Positions 49,943 through 59,204 are shown, counted from the stretch's first letter. The stretch: DNA of 64,000 nucleotides from an uncultured Coriobacteriaceae bacterium (GCA_902780305.1 CACZFB010000004.1:32500-96499), one strand, 5' to 3'. Made by a program: numbers and translations. The notes: generated by a model not told the origin, from the sequence alone.

Positions 49943-50986
49943 CTAGCGTAATTGGAAGTAGAGGGCGAAGCCCAGCGCCACGAATGCGGCCGAGATGATC
50001 CAAAAGCGAATAACGACCTTGTTCTCGCTCCATCCGAGCTTCTCGAAATGGTGGTGGATGGGTGACATGAGGAACACCCGCTTGCCGGTCGTCTTAAAGC
50101 TGATTACCTGGATCATAACCGACAGGGCCTCCACCACAAAGAGCCCACCCATAACCAGCGAGGTGACCTCGGTCTTGGTGAGCACCGCGCAGGCCGCGAA
50201 CGCGGCACCGAGCGCCAGCGATCCGGTATCGCCCATAAAGATGGAGGCCGGGAAGCAGTTGTGCCACAAGAATCCCACGCAGGCCCCCGCTATGGAGGCG
50301 GCGAACACCGCCAGGGGCAGCTCGCCATACTTGAAGGCGACCATGCCCATGCCCAGCATGGCCGAGAGCACCGTGCCGCCCGCAAGGCCGTCGAGGCCGT
50401 CGGTGAGGTTCACCGCGTTGGAGAGTCCCGCCATGAGCAGGAACACGAACAGCATGTACAGCCATGGGATGCGAAACGCATGCGGCCCCTCCCCGATTAC
50501 CGTGGAGAGCACGCCGAGGTCGATGGTAAAGCCGCCGGGAAACCGTATGGTGGGCGGTACGCCAACCCAGTTTACCGCCAGCAGGCAAAACGCGACGGAA
50601 ATCGCTATGAGACCAATCATCTTTTGGCTTGGGGTCAGGCCAAGGGAGCGCTTGTGCGCAACCGACTCGATGTCATCCAGCAGGCCAAGCGAGCCAGTTA
50701 CCAGCATCGCCACCATGCCGCACACCAAATCCGGCGTCCACGGCACCATGATGATGCAGGTGATGAGCACGCTGAGCAGCATGACCAGACCGCCCATGGT
50801 GGGCGTGCCCTGCTTGATGAGGTGACGCTGCGGACCATCCGCCCGAATCTGCTGGCCTATCCCGCCGCTCTTCATGATGCGAATGAACAGCGGCATGAGC
50901 AGGCCGGTTATAAGCGCCGAGATGAGGATGGTGATGAACACCTGATACGTGGGGTACGCGGGGTTGCCAATCCACATGCCTAACAT
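49943..50986 (-). CDS. mraY: Phospho-N-acetylmuramoyl-pentapeptide transferase MraY
   Basis: Transfers phospho-MurNAc-pentapeptide to undecaprenyl phosphate, forming lipid I. The 347-residue membrane protein has about ten hydrophobic segments. Key motifs are KQGTPTMGGL near residue 58, LDDIESVAHKRSLGL near 102, NAVNLTDGLDGLAGG near 190, FMGDTGSLALG near 245 and MSPIHHHFEKLGWSE near 305. It begins seven bases inside murF, suggesting coupling. All catalytic Asp residues are in place. Confidence 0.96.
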   Translation of the reverse strand: MLGMWIGNPAYPTYQVFITILISALITGLLMPLFIRIMKSGGIGQQIRADGPQRHLIKQGTPTMGGLVMLLSVLITCIIMVPWTPDLVCGMVAMLVTGSLGLLDDIESVAHKRSLGLTPSQKMIGLIAISVAFCLLAVNWVGVPPTIRFPGGFTIDLGVLSTVIGEGPHAFRIPWLYMLFVFLLMAGLSNAVNLTDGLDGLAGGTVLSAMLGMGMVAFKYGELPLAVFAASIAGACVGFLWHNCFPASIFMGDTGSLALGAAFAACAVLTKTEVTSLVMGGLFVVEALSVMIQVISFKTTGKRVFLMSPIHHHFEKLGWSENKVVIRFWIISAAFVALGFALYFQLR

Positions 50987-52422
50987 GAGCCGAGTACCTC
51001 CTGCGCGAAGAGTTCCAGACCAACTGCCCGAGACGCCTTAACCAACACGACGTCATTTTCCTCCAAAACGGGGGCGATGGTGCGCGCGGCATCAAGAGCT
51101 GTGGGAAAAACCTCAACTCGGTCCTGCGAGAACCCCATCGTCGTCGCGCCTTCGTACATGGCACGGGCACCCTCGTCGCCGACCAGGACCAGAAGGTCCA
51201 CGTCCTTGGCGGCAACATAGGCACCCACAAGCCCATGCAGCCTCTGCGACTCGTCGCCCAGCTCGCCGATCTGACCGATGACGGCAACGCGACGGCCCTC
51301 GCAGGCCATCGAGCAGAGCACGTCGAGCGCCGCCGCAATCGAGCTGGGACTGGCATTGTACGAGTCGTTTATCACCCGAGGCGTCCCCTCGTTCTGGCAC
51401 ACCTCAAGGCGCATGCTTGTGGGACGCATGGCACCCAGGGCGCGCAGCGCGGCGTCCATGGGCAGGCCGAGCGCATGCACCGCACCCAGCGCGCTGAGCG
51501 CGTCGAAGACCATGGCCCTCCCGGGCAGCGAGAGCCTCCCCTGCTGGGGCGTCTCTCCCTCGCGCATCAGCGTAAACGACGGCAAGCCGTCCTCGTCGAC
51601 CGAGACGTCTTCGGCCCATACGCACGAGGCGTCCGCGGAGCCAACCGTAAGCACGTCCACGCCAGCGGGCTCGGCGAACTCGTGCGCAATATAGTCGCAG
51701 TAGTCGTCACTCGCGGTGAGGACCAGTGTCGGGCGCAGGCCCGCGACCCCGGACAGGCCGCCGACGACCTCCGCCTTGGCGCGGGCGATGCCCTCGCGCG
51801 AGCCGAGGTTGCCAATGTGGCTGGTGCCCACGTTGGTGATGACCGCGACGGCGGGACGCGCGCAGGCGGCAATGCGTCGCAGCTCGCCCGCATGGTTCAT
51901 GCCCATCTCCACGACGAGCACCTCGGCGTCCTGGGGTGCGCGCATAAGGGTGAGCGGCACGCCCAAAAGGTTGTTGAGGTTGCCCTCCGTCGCGTAGACG
52001 CGCCGGCTTGCGCCGATGGCAGCCGCCAACATCTCCTTGGTGGTCGTCTTCCCGACCGATCCAGTGACGCCCACCACCAGCCACTGGGGGTTGGCCTTTC
52101 TCCAAGCGGCCGCGGTCCGCAGCATGAACTCCTCGCCGTCGTCCTCGGGCGCACGTAAGACGGCCCCACCGGTCCCGCGAGCCGCCTCGAGCACCTCGGG
52201 GTCCGGTTCGTCCGTTAGCACGACCAGCGAGGCGCCGTCGCGCAGGGCCTGTGCCGCGTAGGCGTTGCCGTCCACTCGCTCGCCCTTGAAGGCGACGAAG
52301 GCCATGTCCTTGCCTATGCGGCGAGAGTCAATCTCCATGCCCGCAAACGTCGTCGATGCGTCGCCCGCAAGAAGCTCGGCGCCCGTAGCACCAACCACGT
52401 CTGCCACTCTCATAGCTATCAT
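50980..52422 (-). CDS. murF: UDP-N-acetylmuramoyl-tripeptide--D-alanyl-D-alanine ligase
   Basis: Adds D-Ala-D-Ala to the precursor. The 480-residue protein has GMEIDSRRIGKDMAFVAFKGE near residue 28, VVGVTGSVGKTTTKEML near 115, EMGMNHAGELRRI near 170, and INDSYNASPSS near 345. I chose an ATG seven bases after GAGGAG; a GTG five codons earlier overlaps the ftsI stop and is an alternative. murE, normally between ftsI and murF, is missing here. Confidence 0.94.
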   Translation of the reverse strand: MIAMRVADVVGATGAELLAGDASTTFAGMEIDSRRIGKDMAFVAFKGERVDGNAYAAQALRDGASLVVLTDEPDPEVLEAARGTGGAVLRAPEDDGEEFMLRTAAAWRKANPQWLVVGVTGSVGKTTTKEMLAAAIGASRRVYATEGNLNNLLGVPLTLMRAPQDAEVLVVEMGMNHAGELRRIAACARPAVAVITNVGTSHIGNLGSREGIARAKAEVVGGLSGVAGLRPTLVLTASDDYCDYIAHEFAEPAGVDVLTVGSADASCVWAEDVSVDEDGLPSFTLMREGETPQQGRLSLPGRAMVFDALSALGAVHALGLPMDAALRALGAMRPTSMRLEVCQNEGTPRVINDSYNASPSSIAAALDVLCSMACEGRRVAVIGQIGELGDESQRLHGLVGAYVAAKDVDLLVLVGDEGARAMYEGATTMGFSQDRVEVFPTALDAARTIAPVLEENDVVLVKASRAVGLELFAQEVLGSC

Positions 52423-52433
52423 CACATCACTCC

Positions 52434-54218
52434 TCACAGCCCCTGCGGCGAAAGCACGCCCATGTCCGCAAGAACCTCACCCATAATAGCCGAGAACACC
52501 GGTCCGGCAGATGAGTATGAGAGATATGGAGTTTCGTTCAAACCCACATAGAGGAGCACTTCTGGATTGGATGCCGGGGCGAACCCAATTACGGACGCGA
52601 GGAACTTGCCCTTTATGTACTTCCCGTCCTTTGCCTGCTCACCGGTGCCGGTCTTGACGGCCACGTCGTAGCCGTCAACCCGCGACGAGAACCCCGTCCC
52701 GTCCTCGGCTACCGTGCGCATCATGTCGCCCACCTTCTCGGCCGTGTCTGCCGAGACGGCGTTCACCGGTTCGGGCCACTCGGTGGGCGATCCCGACACC
52801 TGTGTCACGAAGTGGGGGGTAAGCAGCTTACCCTCGTTCGCGATGGCACCAACCGCACGCACCATCTGGACCATGGGAATCGTGACGCCCTGCCCAAAGG
52901 CCATGGAGCCGAGCAGGGAGGGATCGTACTCCTCCTTGGAGCGCACGAGGCCTGTGGACTCCCCGGGAAAGTCTATGCCCGAAAGCTGGCCAATGCCAAA
53001 GTGCTCCACGCCCTCGAAGAACGCGTCGACGCCTATGACCTGTTCGGCTATGAGCGCGGCACCCACGTTCGAGGACCGGCGCAGCACCTCGCGCAGGTTC
53101 ATGTCCATGGTCTCCATGCGCCCGTCGTCATCCGACACGATGCCCTGCCCCACGAGGATGGTGGGCGGGACGCTATAGTACGTCCCCGTCTGCGCAGAGC
53201 CGCTCTCCAGGGCGATGGCCGCGGTAAGCACCTTAAAGATGGAGCCGGGATCGTAGGAGTCCGACACCAGCTTGAGTTTGAGGCCCTCGTTGGATATGGT
53301 GCTCGTGTCGGTAAGGTCTGCATAGGGTGTCGAGCACGCGGCTATGATTTCGCCGGTCTTGGGATCGCAGGCCATGCACATGCCGGACTCCGCCTTGTTG
53401 GCCACGACGGCGTCCTCCATCTGGTCCTCGACGTACTTCTGCACGTCGATGTCTATGGAGAGTATGAGGTCCTTCCCGTCCACGGGCTTGGTCGTCTGCG
53501 CGGTGGCGCCCGCAATGGGGATGCCCCCCAGCCCAGTCTCCATGATCATGCTGCCGGGGGTTCCGGAGAGCTGCTCGTTGTAGGCCAGCTCCAGGCCCGA
53601 GATTCCCGCCCCGTCCATATTCACCATGCCCAGGACCTGCCCGGCGGAGCGGCCATACGGGTACACCCGGCGCATCTGCTGCAGGAGGTACACGCCCTCC
53701 AGCTTGAGCGATGCCAGTTGGTCGCGCATGGACTCGCAGTCCTCCTTGTCCGCCTTGCGGCACAGGTAGACGAAGGTGCCGTCGCCCTCCAAGAGGGCAC
53801 GGTACTCCGCCTCGTCCCCGCCAAGCCACTGCGCCACAACGCCCGCGACGGTGGCAGGGTCCTGTATGGCCTGGGGGTTGCCGTATACGTCGTAGCACTC
53901 CTCGCTCATGGCCAAGACGTTGCCGTTACGGTCGTAAATCGTGCCGCGACGCGCCTGGAGGACGAGCTCGTTCCTGCGCCGAGCCGACGCCTCCTGCGCG
54001 AGGTGCGATCCCTCAACGGCCTGCAGGTACACGAGCCTGCCACAGACGACGAGCAGGAAGAGCACCATGATGCCAAACACCCATGGCAGGCCGCTGCCTC
54101 CCGGCCCAAAGCCGAACAAGCCGCCGCCAGACCCGAAGCGCCTTCGGGACTCCGCGTCGTAGGACGCCTCGTCCCGAGAGCTGCGGCCCCCTCGCCTGGT
54201 GTTGGACATGCGTGCCAT
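52434..54218 (-). CDS. ftsI: Septal penicillin-binding protein FtsI (PBP3, class B transpeptidase)
   Basis: Cross-links peptidoglycan at the division site together with FtsW. The 594-residue protein has a Gly-rich cytoplasmic tail, a membrane segment (about 44-66), the dimerisation module with RRGTIYDRNGNVLA, and the transpeptidase domain. The active-site motifs are SIFK (in DPGSIFKVL, about residue 332), SSN (RRSSNVG) and KTG (KTGTGEQ). No PASTA domain is seen at the C-terminus. An ftsL gene lies 36 bases upstream. Confidence 0.95.
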   Translation of the reverse strand: MARMSNTRRGGRSSRDEASYDAESRRRFGSGGGLFGFGPGGSGLPWVFGIMVLFLLVVCGRLVYLQAVEGSHLAQEASARRRNELVLQARRGTIYDRNGNVLAMSEECYDVYGNPQAIQDPATVAGVVAQWLGGDEAEYRALLEGDGTFVYLCRKADKEDCESMRDQLASLKLEGVYLLQQMRRVYPYGRSAGQVLGMVNMDGAGISGLELAYNEQLSGTPGSMIMETGLGGIPIAGATAQTTKPVDGKDLILSIDIDVQKYVEDQMEDAVVANKAESGMCMACDPKTGEIIAACSTPYADLTDTSTISNEGLKLKLVSDSYDPGSIFKVLTAAIALESGSAQTGTYYSVPPTILVGQGIVSDDDGRMETMDMNLREVLRRSSNVGAALIAEQVIGVDAFFEGVEHFGIGQLSGIDFPGESTGLVRSKEEYDPSLLGSMAFGQGVTIPMVQMVRAVGAIANEGKLLTPHFVTQVSGSPTEWPEPVNAVSADTAEKVGDMMRTVAEDGTGFSSRVDGYDVAVKTGTGEQAKDGKYIKGKFLASVIGFAPASNPEVLLYVGLNETPYLSYSSAGPVFSAIMGEVLADMGVLSPQGL

Positions 54219-54254
54219 GCGCCCGTTCCTCCCGACGTGCTCGAGCGCGCGTAT

Positions 54255-54656
54255 TTAGTTGAGGTTTATGCGGTCGGCAGAGTTCGCGTATACCATGCCG
54301 AGGTTTTGCGTGGCAATCTGCGTTATGCGCTCCGAGCGCGTGAGCAGCGATCGCTCGATGCGCATCTCGCCGTTGAGCGCGCGCTCGTCCTTTATCTGCG
54401 AGCTGATCGCGTTGTTCTCTTGGAGCATCGAGACAGTTCCGGAGGTGAGCGAGACCGCCACGCCACCAAGGGCGATAAACATCACGCCCACGAGCGCGAC
54501 GCTTGCCACCAGCTTGGCAAACAGGGGCCTGACGCCCATCCGTGCGCGCGCGTCGAGCCGTCCTCCCTCTACCGCGACGAACTCGCGACCCCGCGGCGTC
54601 TCCGCCTGGTACTCGTATGCGTCCAAGCGGTACGCCTGCGAACCCCCACGTCTCAT
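54255..54656 (-). CDS. ftsL: FtsL/DivIC-like septum protein
   Basis: A 133-residue bitopic protein: cytoplasmic part to residue 45, one membrane segment (about 47-68, LVASVALVGVMFIALGGVAV), then a leucine-zipper-like coil (SMLQENNAISSQIKDERALNGEMR) and the end IATQNLGMVYANSADRINL, which resembles FtsL. It stands between rsmH and ftsI, exactly where ftsL belongs, although sequence similarity in this family is weak. A GAGGAG site precedes the ATG. Confidence 0.85.
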   Translation of the reverse strand: MRRGGSQAYRLDAYEYQAETPRGREFVAVEGGRLDARARMGVRPLFAKLVASVALVGVMFIALGGVAVSLTSGTVSMLQENNAISSQIKDERALNGEMRIERSLLTRSERITQIATQNLGMVYANSADRINLN

Positions 54657-54700
54657 GTTGTGCTCCTCACCCGTGGGAGTCCACCCACGCTTGCCTCGTT

Positions 54701-54721
54701 TTTGCTACGTTTTAGCTACGT
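54701..54721 (-). promoter_or_regulatory. Repeated ACGTAGC word before ftsL
   Basis: The 99-base gap between rsmH and ftsL contains on the plus strand GCTACG TTTTA GCTACG T. The stretch CGTTTTAGCTACGT resembles CGTTTAAGCTACGT in the ftsZ leader. Its function is unknown. Confidence 0.35.
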
Positions 54722-54755
54722 GACGCCACGCGGATGCGTGGCGTCGCTGGTTCGT

Positions 54756-55730
54756 TTACGCGTTCGTGGTGTCGAGCCGCACCGCCGCGCGCATGAGCGC
54801 GCTCCGTGCGCGTGGGTTGGAGTTCACCTCGGCGCTCGATGCGTGTATTGGCTTGCGATGCAAGACTTTGAGTATCGGCACGTTCCCGCATACGCACACG
54901 GGCAGATCTGGCGGACACACGCATCCGGTGCTCATCTCGTGGAAGATGTGGCTCACAATCTTGTCCTCAAGCGAGTGATAGGCGATCACGCACAGGCGAC
55001 CTCCTGGATTGAGCCAGCGGATGGCTGCGCGCAGACCTCGTTCCAGCACGTCGAGCTCCTCGTTCACCTCGATGCGAATCGCCTGGAAGGACCTGCGCGC
55101 GGGATGCCCGTGGCGCCTGCGGTCCCTCTGGGGAATGGCGTCGCATACGATGTCGGCCAGCTGCAGCGTGGTGGTGATGGGTGCCTGCTCGCGGGCGCGT
55201 ACCACAGCGCGGGCTATGCGACGGGCATTGCGCTCGTCGCCGTACGTTCGCAGAATCCGGGCGAGATCAGCTTCGTTGTAGTGGTTTACGATCTCGGATG
55301 CCGTTTTGGTTTGTTTGCCCGGGTCCATGCGCATGTCTAGTGGGGCGTCCTCGTGATACGAGAAGCCCCTCTCGGGAAAGTCGAGCTGAGGACTGGAAAC
55401 GCCAAGGTCGAACAAAAAACCGTCCACCCCTGGCACTTCCGCGCCAACCAGCAGGTCGTCCAGGTCCCCAAAGTTACCCTTGAGGAGCCGGGTCGTGGCC
55501 TGCGGCGCCTCGGTGTCCAGTCGCTTCCTCGCGGCTTCGAGCGCCATGTCGTCCTGGTCGATCCCCAAAAGGAGGCCGTCAGGCGCCACGGCGCGCGCGA
55601 GGTGTACGCTGTGCCCCGCTCCCCCAAGCGTGCAGTCGCACATGATCTCGCCAGGCTTGGGGTCGAGCGTGGCCAATACCTCGTCGAGCAGTACAGGCAC
55701 ATGCCGATATTCGCTTGTCAAGTCGCTCAC
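54756..55730 (-). CDS. rsmH: 16S rRNA (cytosine-1402-N4)-methyltransferase RsmH (MraW)
   Basis: Methylates C1402 of 16S rRNA and is always found in the dcw cluster. The 324 residues contain HVPVLLDEVLATLDP at the start, CDCTLGGAGHS with the SAM site, DFLFDLGVSSPQLD-like FLFDLGVSSPQLDFPERGFSY near residue 105, and CVIAYHSLEDKIVSHIF near 245. The frame opens with GTG; a TTG three codons later with better ribosome-site spacing is an alternative. It starts three bases after mraZ. Confidence 0.95.
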   Translation of the reverse strand: MSDLTSEYRHVPVLLDEVLATLDPKPGEIMCDCTLGGAGHSVHLARAVAPDGLLLGIDQDDMALEAARKRLDTEAPQATTRLLKGNFGDLDDLLVGAEVPGVDGFLFDLGVSSPQLDFPERGFSYHEDAPLDMRMDPGKQTKTASEIVNHYNEADLARILRTYGDERNARRIARAVVRAREQAPITTTLQLADIVCDAIPQRDRRRHGHPARRSFQAIRIEVNEELDVLERGLRAAIRWLNPGGRLCVIAYHSLEDKIVSHIFHEMSTGCVCPPDLPVCVCGNVPILKVLHRKPIHASSAEVNSNPRARSALMRAAVRLDTTNA

Positions 55731-55733
55731 TCC

Positions 55734-56189
55734 CTAGAGGCCTTCGCCAAACATGAGTGCATCGAGCTCGTCGTCCAAACGCGCCTGCTCGGCCTCCCAC
55801 CGCTCGGTGTTCCACACCTCGAAGTGGTCCTCCACGCCCACGACCGTCACGTCACGCACCAGCCCCAGCTTATTGCGTGCCTCCTGGTCGGTTGCGTCGA
55901 TCTTGCCGAGCGCGATGCGCCCTGCCGAGTCGATGTCCACCGTAACCGCACTGCCCGTGAGCTTGCGACGCAAGGCCACGTGCTGACGGTTACCTGGCTC
56001 GAACTTCTTCCCGTCCTTCTCGAAAAAGCTCCTTACCCACTGGCCAAACCCCTCGGGTGTGAACCCATACAGCGCATCGTGAAGCGGAATGAGCGTAACC
56101 TGTCCGTCGAACATCTTTCGATAGTTCGCAGGCAGCGTGAGACGTGCCTTGGCATCCAAGTTGAAGCGCTTGGAGCCTGTTAGGTACAT
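55734..56189 (-). CDS. mraZ: Transcriptional regulator MraZ
   Basis: MraZ is an AbrB-like DNA-binding protein that represses its own dcw operon. The 151-residue protein begins MYLTGSKRFNLDAKARLTLPANYR, with the first DXXXR-type motif DAKAR, and repeats the fold near DIDSAGRIALGKIDAT with DSAGR. These are the two MraZ half-domains. I chose the ATG eight bases after AGGAG; a GTG two codons earlier is too close. It is the first gene of the cluster, with putative binding boxes upstream. Confidence 0.94.
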   Translation of the reverse strand: MYLTGSKRFNLDAKARLTLPANYRKMFDGQVTLIPLHDALYGFTPEGFGQWVRSFFEKDGKKFEPGNRQHVALRRKLTGSAVTVDIDSAGRIALGKIDATDQEARNKLGLVRDVTVVGVEDHFEVWNTERWEAEQARLDDELDALMFGEGL

Positions 56190-56240
56190 GCTCACGTCTC
56201 CTTCCCAACATCACGCGGAAAGCCTTGGTGTGAAGTGCTG

Positions 56241-56270
56241 CGAATGAGCTGCGTTAGTGGTGTATGGCCT
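56241..56270 (-). promoter_or_regulatory. mraZ leader copy of the ftsZ leader motif
   Basis: Plus-strand CGAATGAGCTGCGTTAGTGG plus TGTATGG resembles the two copies in the ftsZ leader (CGTTTAAGCTACGTTGGTGG plus TGCAATGG). It lies about 55 bases upstream of mraZ, in the untranslated leader. Confidence 0.4.
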
Positions 56271-56306
56271 TCCCACGAGGAAGCGTTCCCTCCTCGATTG
56301 CGTGAC

Positions 56307-56347
56307 CACATAATACACCTATCCACACTTTGCGACACTAATCCACT
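56307..56347 (-). promoter_or_regulatory. Putative MraZ operator and promoter
   Basis: On the minus strand a GTG-containing box recurs five times at steps of 8, 10, 10 and 9 bases: AGTGGATT, AGTGTCGC, AGTGTGGA, GGTGTATT and TGTGGTCA. MraZ binds arrays of short boxes spaced by about one helical turn upstream of mraZ. A TATTAT -10-like sequence lies within the array, so binding would block transcription. Confidence 0.55.
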
Positions 56348-56519
56348 CTCATCCTTTTTTTCGGCACACCTTATGCCCGAACGCCCCCGCACAACATCTT
56401 GTGGAGACGCATGCAATACCTGCACAAGCTTGCAGCTCAATCCTTGTGCAAATATGGGAACAAATTGTGTAGAAAATGTGGTCTTCCCCGATTTCGAGCC
56501 ACACCGCGGCGCCTGACAG

Positions 56520-56589
56520 CCGGTCATGAGAGGGCAACCCCCGTCGAAATGCCACGTGCGGCAATCGATGAGGGCTGCCCCATGACCGG
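56520..56589. repeat. 70-bp double palindrome, diverged relative of family B
   Basis: Outer arms CCGGTCATG (56520-56528) and CATGACCGG (56581-56589) are perfect. Inner parts AGGGCAACCCCC and ATCGATGAGGGCTGCCC follow the same plan as the 72-bp elements. It lies between the Xer gene and the mraZ promoter, 22 bases from the Xer stop. Confidence 0.65.
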
Positions 56590-56611
56590 GTGTCGGGCCG
56601 TAAGGAGTTGC

Positions 56612-57520
56612 CTACTCGGCTCCCAACCGAGCCCGAGGGTGGGACATGAGGTATTCCCACCGAATATGCGTACGGTCTATGTGAGAGTAGATTTGGGTGG
56701 TCGCGATGCTCGCGTGCCCCAGCAGCTCCTGCACGACACGCAAGTCGGCGCCGCCCTCCACCAGGTGCGTGGCGTAGCAGTGCCGAAGCGTGTGGGGATG
56801 CAGGCCGCTGATGCCCACGAGGCGGCCATAGCGTTCGCAGATGGTGTGGACCGACTGGCGCGAGAGACGACCGCCACGCCGGTTAAGAAACACTGCGTCG
56901 TGGGTGCTCGCGGGGCGCACGAGCTGGGGCCGCCACGTTGCGAGGTAGTCCCGCAGCGCACTCTTCGCGGCACCGCCCAAGGGCACGACGCGCTCCTTGG
57001 ACCCCTTGCCGAACACGCGCACGATGCCCTCCTCCAGCATCACGTCACGCACGTCGAGCCCGCACAGCTCCGAGACGCGCAGCCCGCACCCATACAGCAC
57101 CTCCAGAATGGTGCGGTCGCGCTGGCCGGTCGCGTCCTGCGCGAAGGGTTGCTCCACCAAGGCGCGAACCTGCTCGACCGAGAGGACCCGCGGCAGACAC
57201 TGCGGGCGCTTGGGCAGGGGAACCGCGCGGGCAGGGTTCGAGTCGACGATGCGCTCGGCCACGAGGAAGGCGTGCATGCCGCGCACCGCCGCCAGGGCCC
57301 GCTCGGTGGACGAGGCGGCATAGTCGAGCTGCGCGTATGCCGAGACGAACGCCTCGATGTCGGCACGCTCTATGCTCGCCACGTCCCGCTTGCCCCGCTC
57401 CAGCAAGAAGCTCTGGTAGTGGGCCAGATCACGGCCATACGCCTCCACCGTGTTCTTGGCACTCCCCCGCTCGACCACCAGGTACGACAGGTACTCCTCG
57501 CGGGCATCCTCTATGCGCAT
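56612..57520 (-). CDS. xerD: Tyrosine site-specific recombinase XerC/XerD type
   Basis: Resolves chromosome dimers at dif. The 302-residue protein has an N-terminal SAM-like domain (EEYLSYLVVERGSAKNTVEAY) and a catalytic domain with Arg in YGCGLRVSELCGL, Lys in FGKGSKERVVPL, HTLRH, the His in LLGHASIATTQ and Tyr in IYSHI. All catalytic residues are present. Its size and chromosomal setting between pyrG and mraZ argue for a housekeeping Xer enzyme and not a phage integrase. I cannot separate XerC from XerD by sequence alone. Confidence 0.88.
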   Translation of the reverse strand: MRIEDAREEYLSYLVVERGSAKNTVEAYGRDLAHYQSFLLERGKRDVASIERADIEAFVSAYAQLDYAASSTERALAAVRGMHAFLVAERIVDSNPARAVPLPKRPQCLPRVLSVEQVRALVEQPFAQDATGQRDRTILEVLYGCGLRVSELCGLDVRDVMLEEGIVRVFGKGSKERVVPLGGAAKSALRDYLATWRPQLVRPASTHDAVFLNRRGGRLSRQSVHTICERYGRLVGISGLHPHTLRHCYATHLVEGGADLRVVQELLGHASIATTQIYSHIDRTHIRWEYLMSHPRARLGAE

Positions 57521-57530
57521 AGCAGCTTCC

Positions 57531-59204
57531 TCACGCGTTGTCGGGCACGACGGGCACGCCCACCACCTGCAGGTCGAGGCGATGCGTCCCCTCGTGACGC
57601 GCGATGGCAGCGCGCACGAACTCCCTAAACAGCGGGGCTGGCGCATTGGGTCTGCTCTTGAACTCCGGATGCGCCTGGCAGGCGACGAACCACGGATGGA
57701 CGTCCTCGGGCAGCTCGACCATCTCCACGAGCGTGCCGTCGGGACTGGTGCCCGAGATCACCATTCCACCAGCCGTCAGCGCCTCGCGATACGCGTTGTT
57801 CACCTCATAGCGATGCCGGTGCCGCTCGTGCACCAACTCCGTGCCATATGCCTGGCGAGCGAGGGTGCCTTCACCCAGGACGCATGGGTATGCGCCCAGG
57901 CGCATAGTGGCGCCCTTCTCACTCACCGACTCCTGATCGGGCATGAGGTCAATCACGGGATGGGTCGTGGTGGGGTCGAACTCGGTGGACATGGCGTCGT
58001 GCATGCCGCACACGTTCCTGGCGAACTCGCACACCACAACCTGCAGTCCCAGGCACACGCCCAAAAGCGGAACGTTCTTCTCGCGTGCCAAGGTGGCGGC
58101 GCAGATCTTGCCCTCGAACCCCCGCAACCCGAACCCGCCCGGAATCAGGATGCCATCGGCTGCCTGCAGGCACTCGGACACGTTGGACGCGTCGAGCTGC
58201 TCTCCGTCCACGAGCTCGATTTCCACATGCCGGCCGTAGTACACGCCCGAGTGATGTAGCGCCTCAATTACGGACAGGTAGGCGTCGGGGAGCTGCGTGT
58301 ACTTGCCCACCACCATGATGCGCGTGACGTCGCGCAGCATGTCGGCCTCATGCAGGGCGCCCGTAAAGGAATACCAGCTCCCCATGTCGCTCGTCCTGGG
58401 GTCGAGTCCGAGCTTCTGGCACACGCGCTCGTCGAATCCCTGGTCGGCCAGATGACGAGGGACGTCGTAGATAGACGGGCAGTCCGAGTTCTCGAACACG
58501 CAGTCCTCGTCCACGTCGCAAAAGCTCGCGATCTTGTCACGCACCGAGCGCTCGATCTCGTGGTCCGACCGGCACACGATGAGGTCGGGTTGCAGGCCCA
58601 TGGAGCGGAGCTCCTTTACCGAATGCTGCGTCGGCTTCGTCTTGATCTCGTGGGCGGCGCGAATGTAGGGGACGAGGCTCACGTGGATGAGGCAGCAGTT
58701 GTTGCGGCCACGCTCCTTGCAAAACTGGCGCACCGCCTCCACGAACGGCTGGCCCTCGATGTCGCCGATCGTACCACCAAGCTCGGTAATCACCACGTCG
58801 GCGCCACTCTGCTCCTCTATGCTGGCAAAGCGGCTCTTTATCTCGTTGGTCACGTGCGGAATCACCTGAACGGTGCCGCCCAAAAAGTCGCCTCGGCGCT
58901 CCTGCTCAATGAGCTTGAGGTACACGAGGCCGGAAGTGAAGTTTGCCTCCGCGCCCAGGTTCTCGTTGATGAAGCGCTCGTAGTGGCCAAGGTCCAGGTC
59001 GGTCTCCTTGCCGTCCTCGGTTACGAACACCTCACCGTGCTGGTAGGGACTCATGGTTCCCGGATCAACGTTAAGGTATGGGTCGGCCTTCTGCATGGTC
59101 ACCTTGTAGCCCCGGGCCTTGAGCAGGCGCCCGAGCGAGGCGGCGGTAATCCCCTTTCCCAATGCCGAGACAACTCCACCAGTTACGAACACATGCTTTG
59201 CCAT
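57531..59204 (-). CDS. pyrG: CTP synthase
   Basis: Makes CTP from UTP, ATP and glutamine. The 557-residue protein has the synthetase domain VFVTGGVVSALGKGITAASLG (5-25), DPYLNVDPGTMSPYQHGEVFV, and EQSGADVVITELGGTIGDIE. The glutaminase domain has GFGLRG, the Cys in LLGVCLGLQ near residue 385, and late HPEFKSRPN. An ACGGAGG site precedes the ATG. It is followed by the Xer gene after ten bases. The -10 upstream is TACAAT. Confidence 0.96.
   Translation of the reverse strand: MAKHVFVTGGVVSALGKGITAASLGRLLKARGYKVTMQKADPYLNVDPGTMSPYQHGEVFVTEDGKETDLDLGHYERFINENLGAEANFTSGLVYLKLIEQERRGDFLGGTVQVIPHVTNEIKSRFASIEEQSGADVVITELGGTIGDIEGQPFVEAVRQFCKERGRNNCCLIHVSLVPYIRAAHEIKTKPTQHSVKELRSMGLQPDLIVCRSDHEIERSVRDKIASFCDVDEDCVFENSDCPSIYDVPRHLADQGFDERVCQKLGLDPRTSDMGSWYSFTGALHEADMLRDVTRIMVVGKYTQLPDAYLSVIEALHHSGVYYGRHVEIELVDGEQLDASNVSECLQAADGILIPGGFGLRGFEGKICAATLAREKNVPLLGVCLGLQVVVCEFARNVCGMHDAMSTEFDPTTTHPVIDLMPDQESVSEKGATMRLGAYPCVLGEGTLARQAYGTELVHERHRHRYEVNNAYREALTAGGMVISGTSPDGTLVEMVELPEDVHPWFVACQAHPEFKSRPNAPAPLFREFVRAAIARHEGTHRLDLQVVGVPVVPDNA

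Noticed and set aside
56612..57520. A phage or mobile-element integrase
   Set aside because: The protein has Xer-like size and motifs, lies among housekeeping genes, and no attachment site, tRNA or phage gene is nearby.
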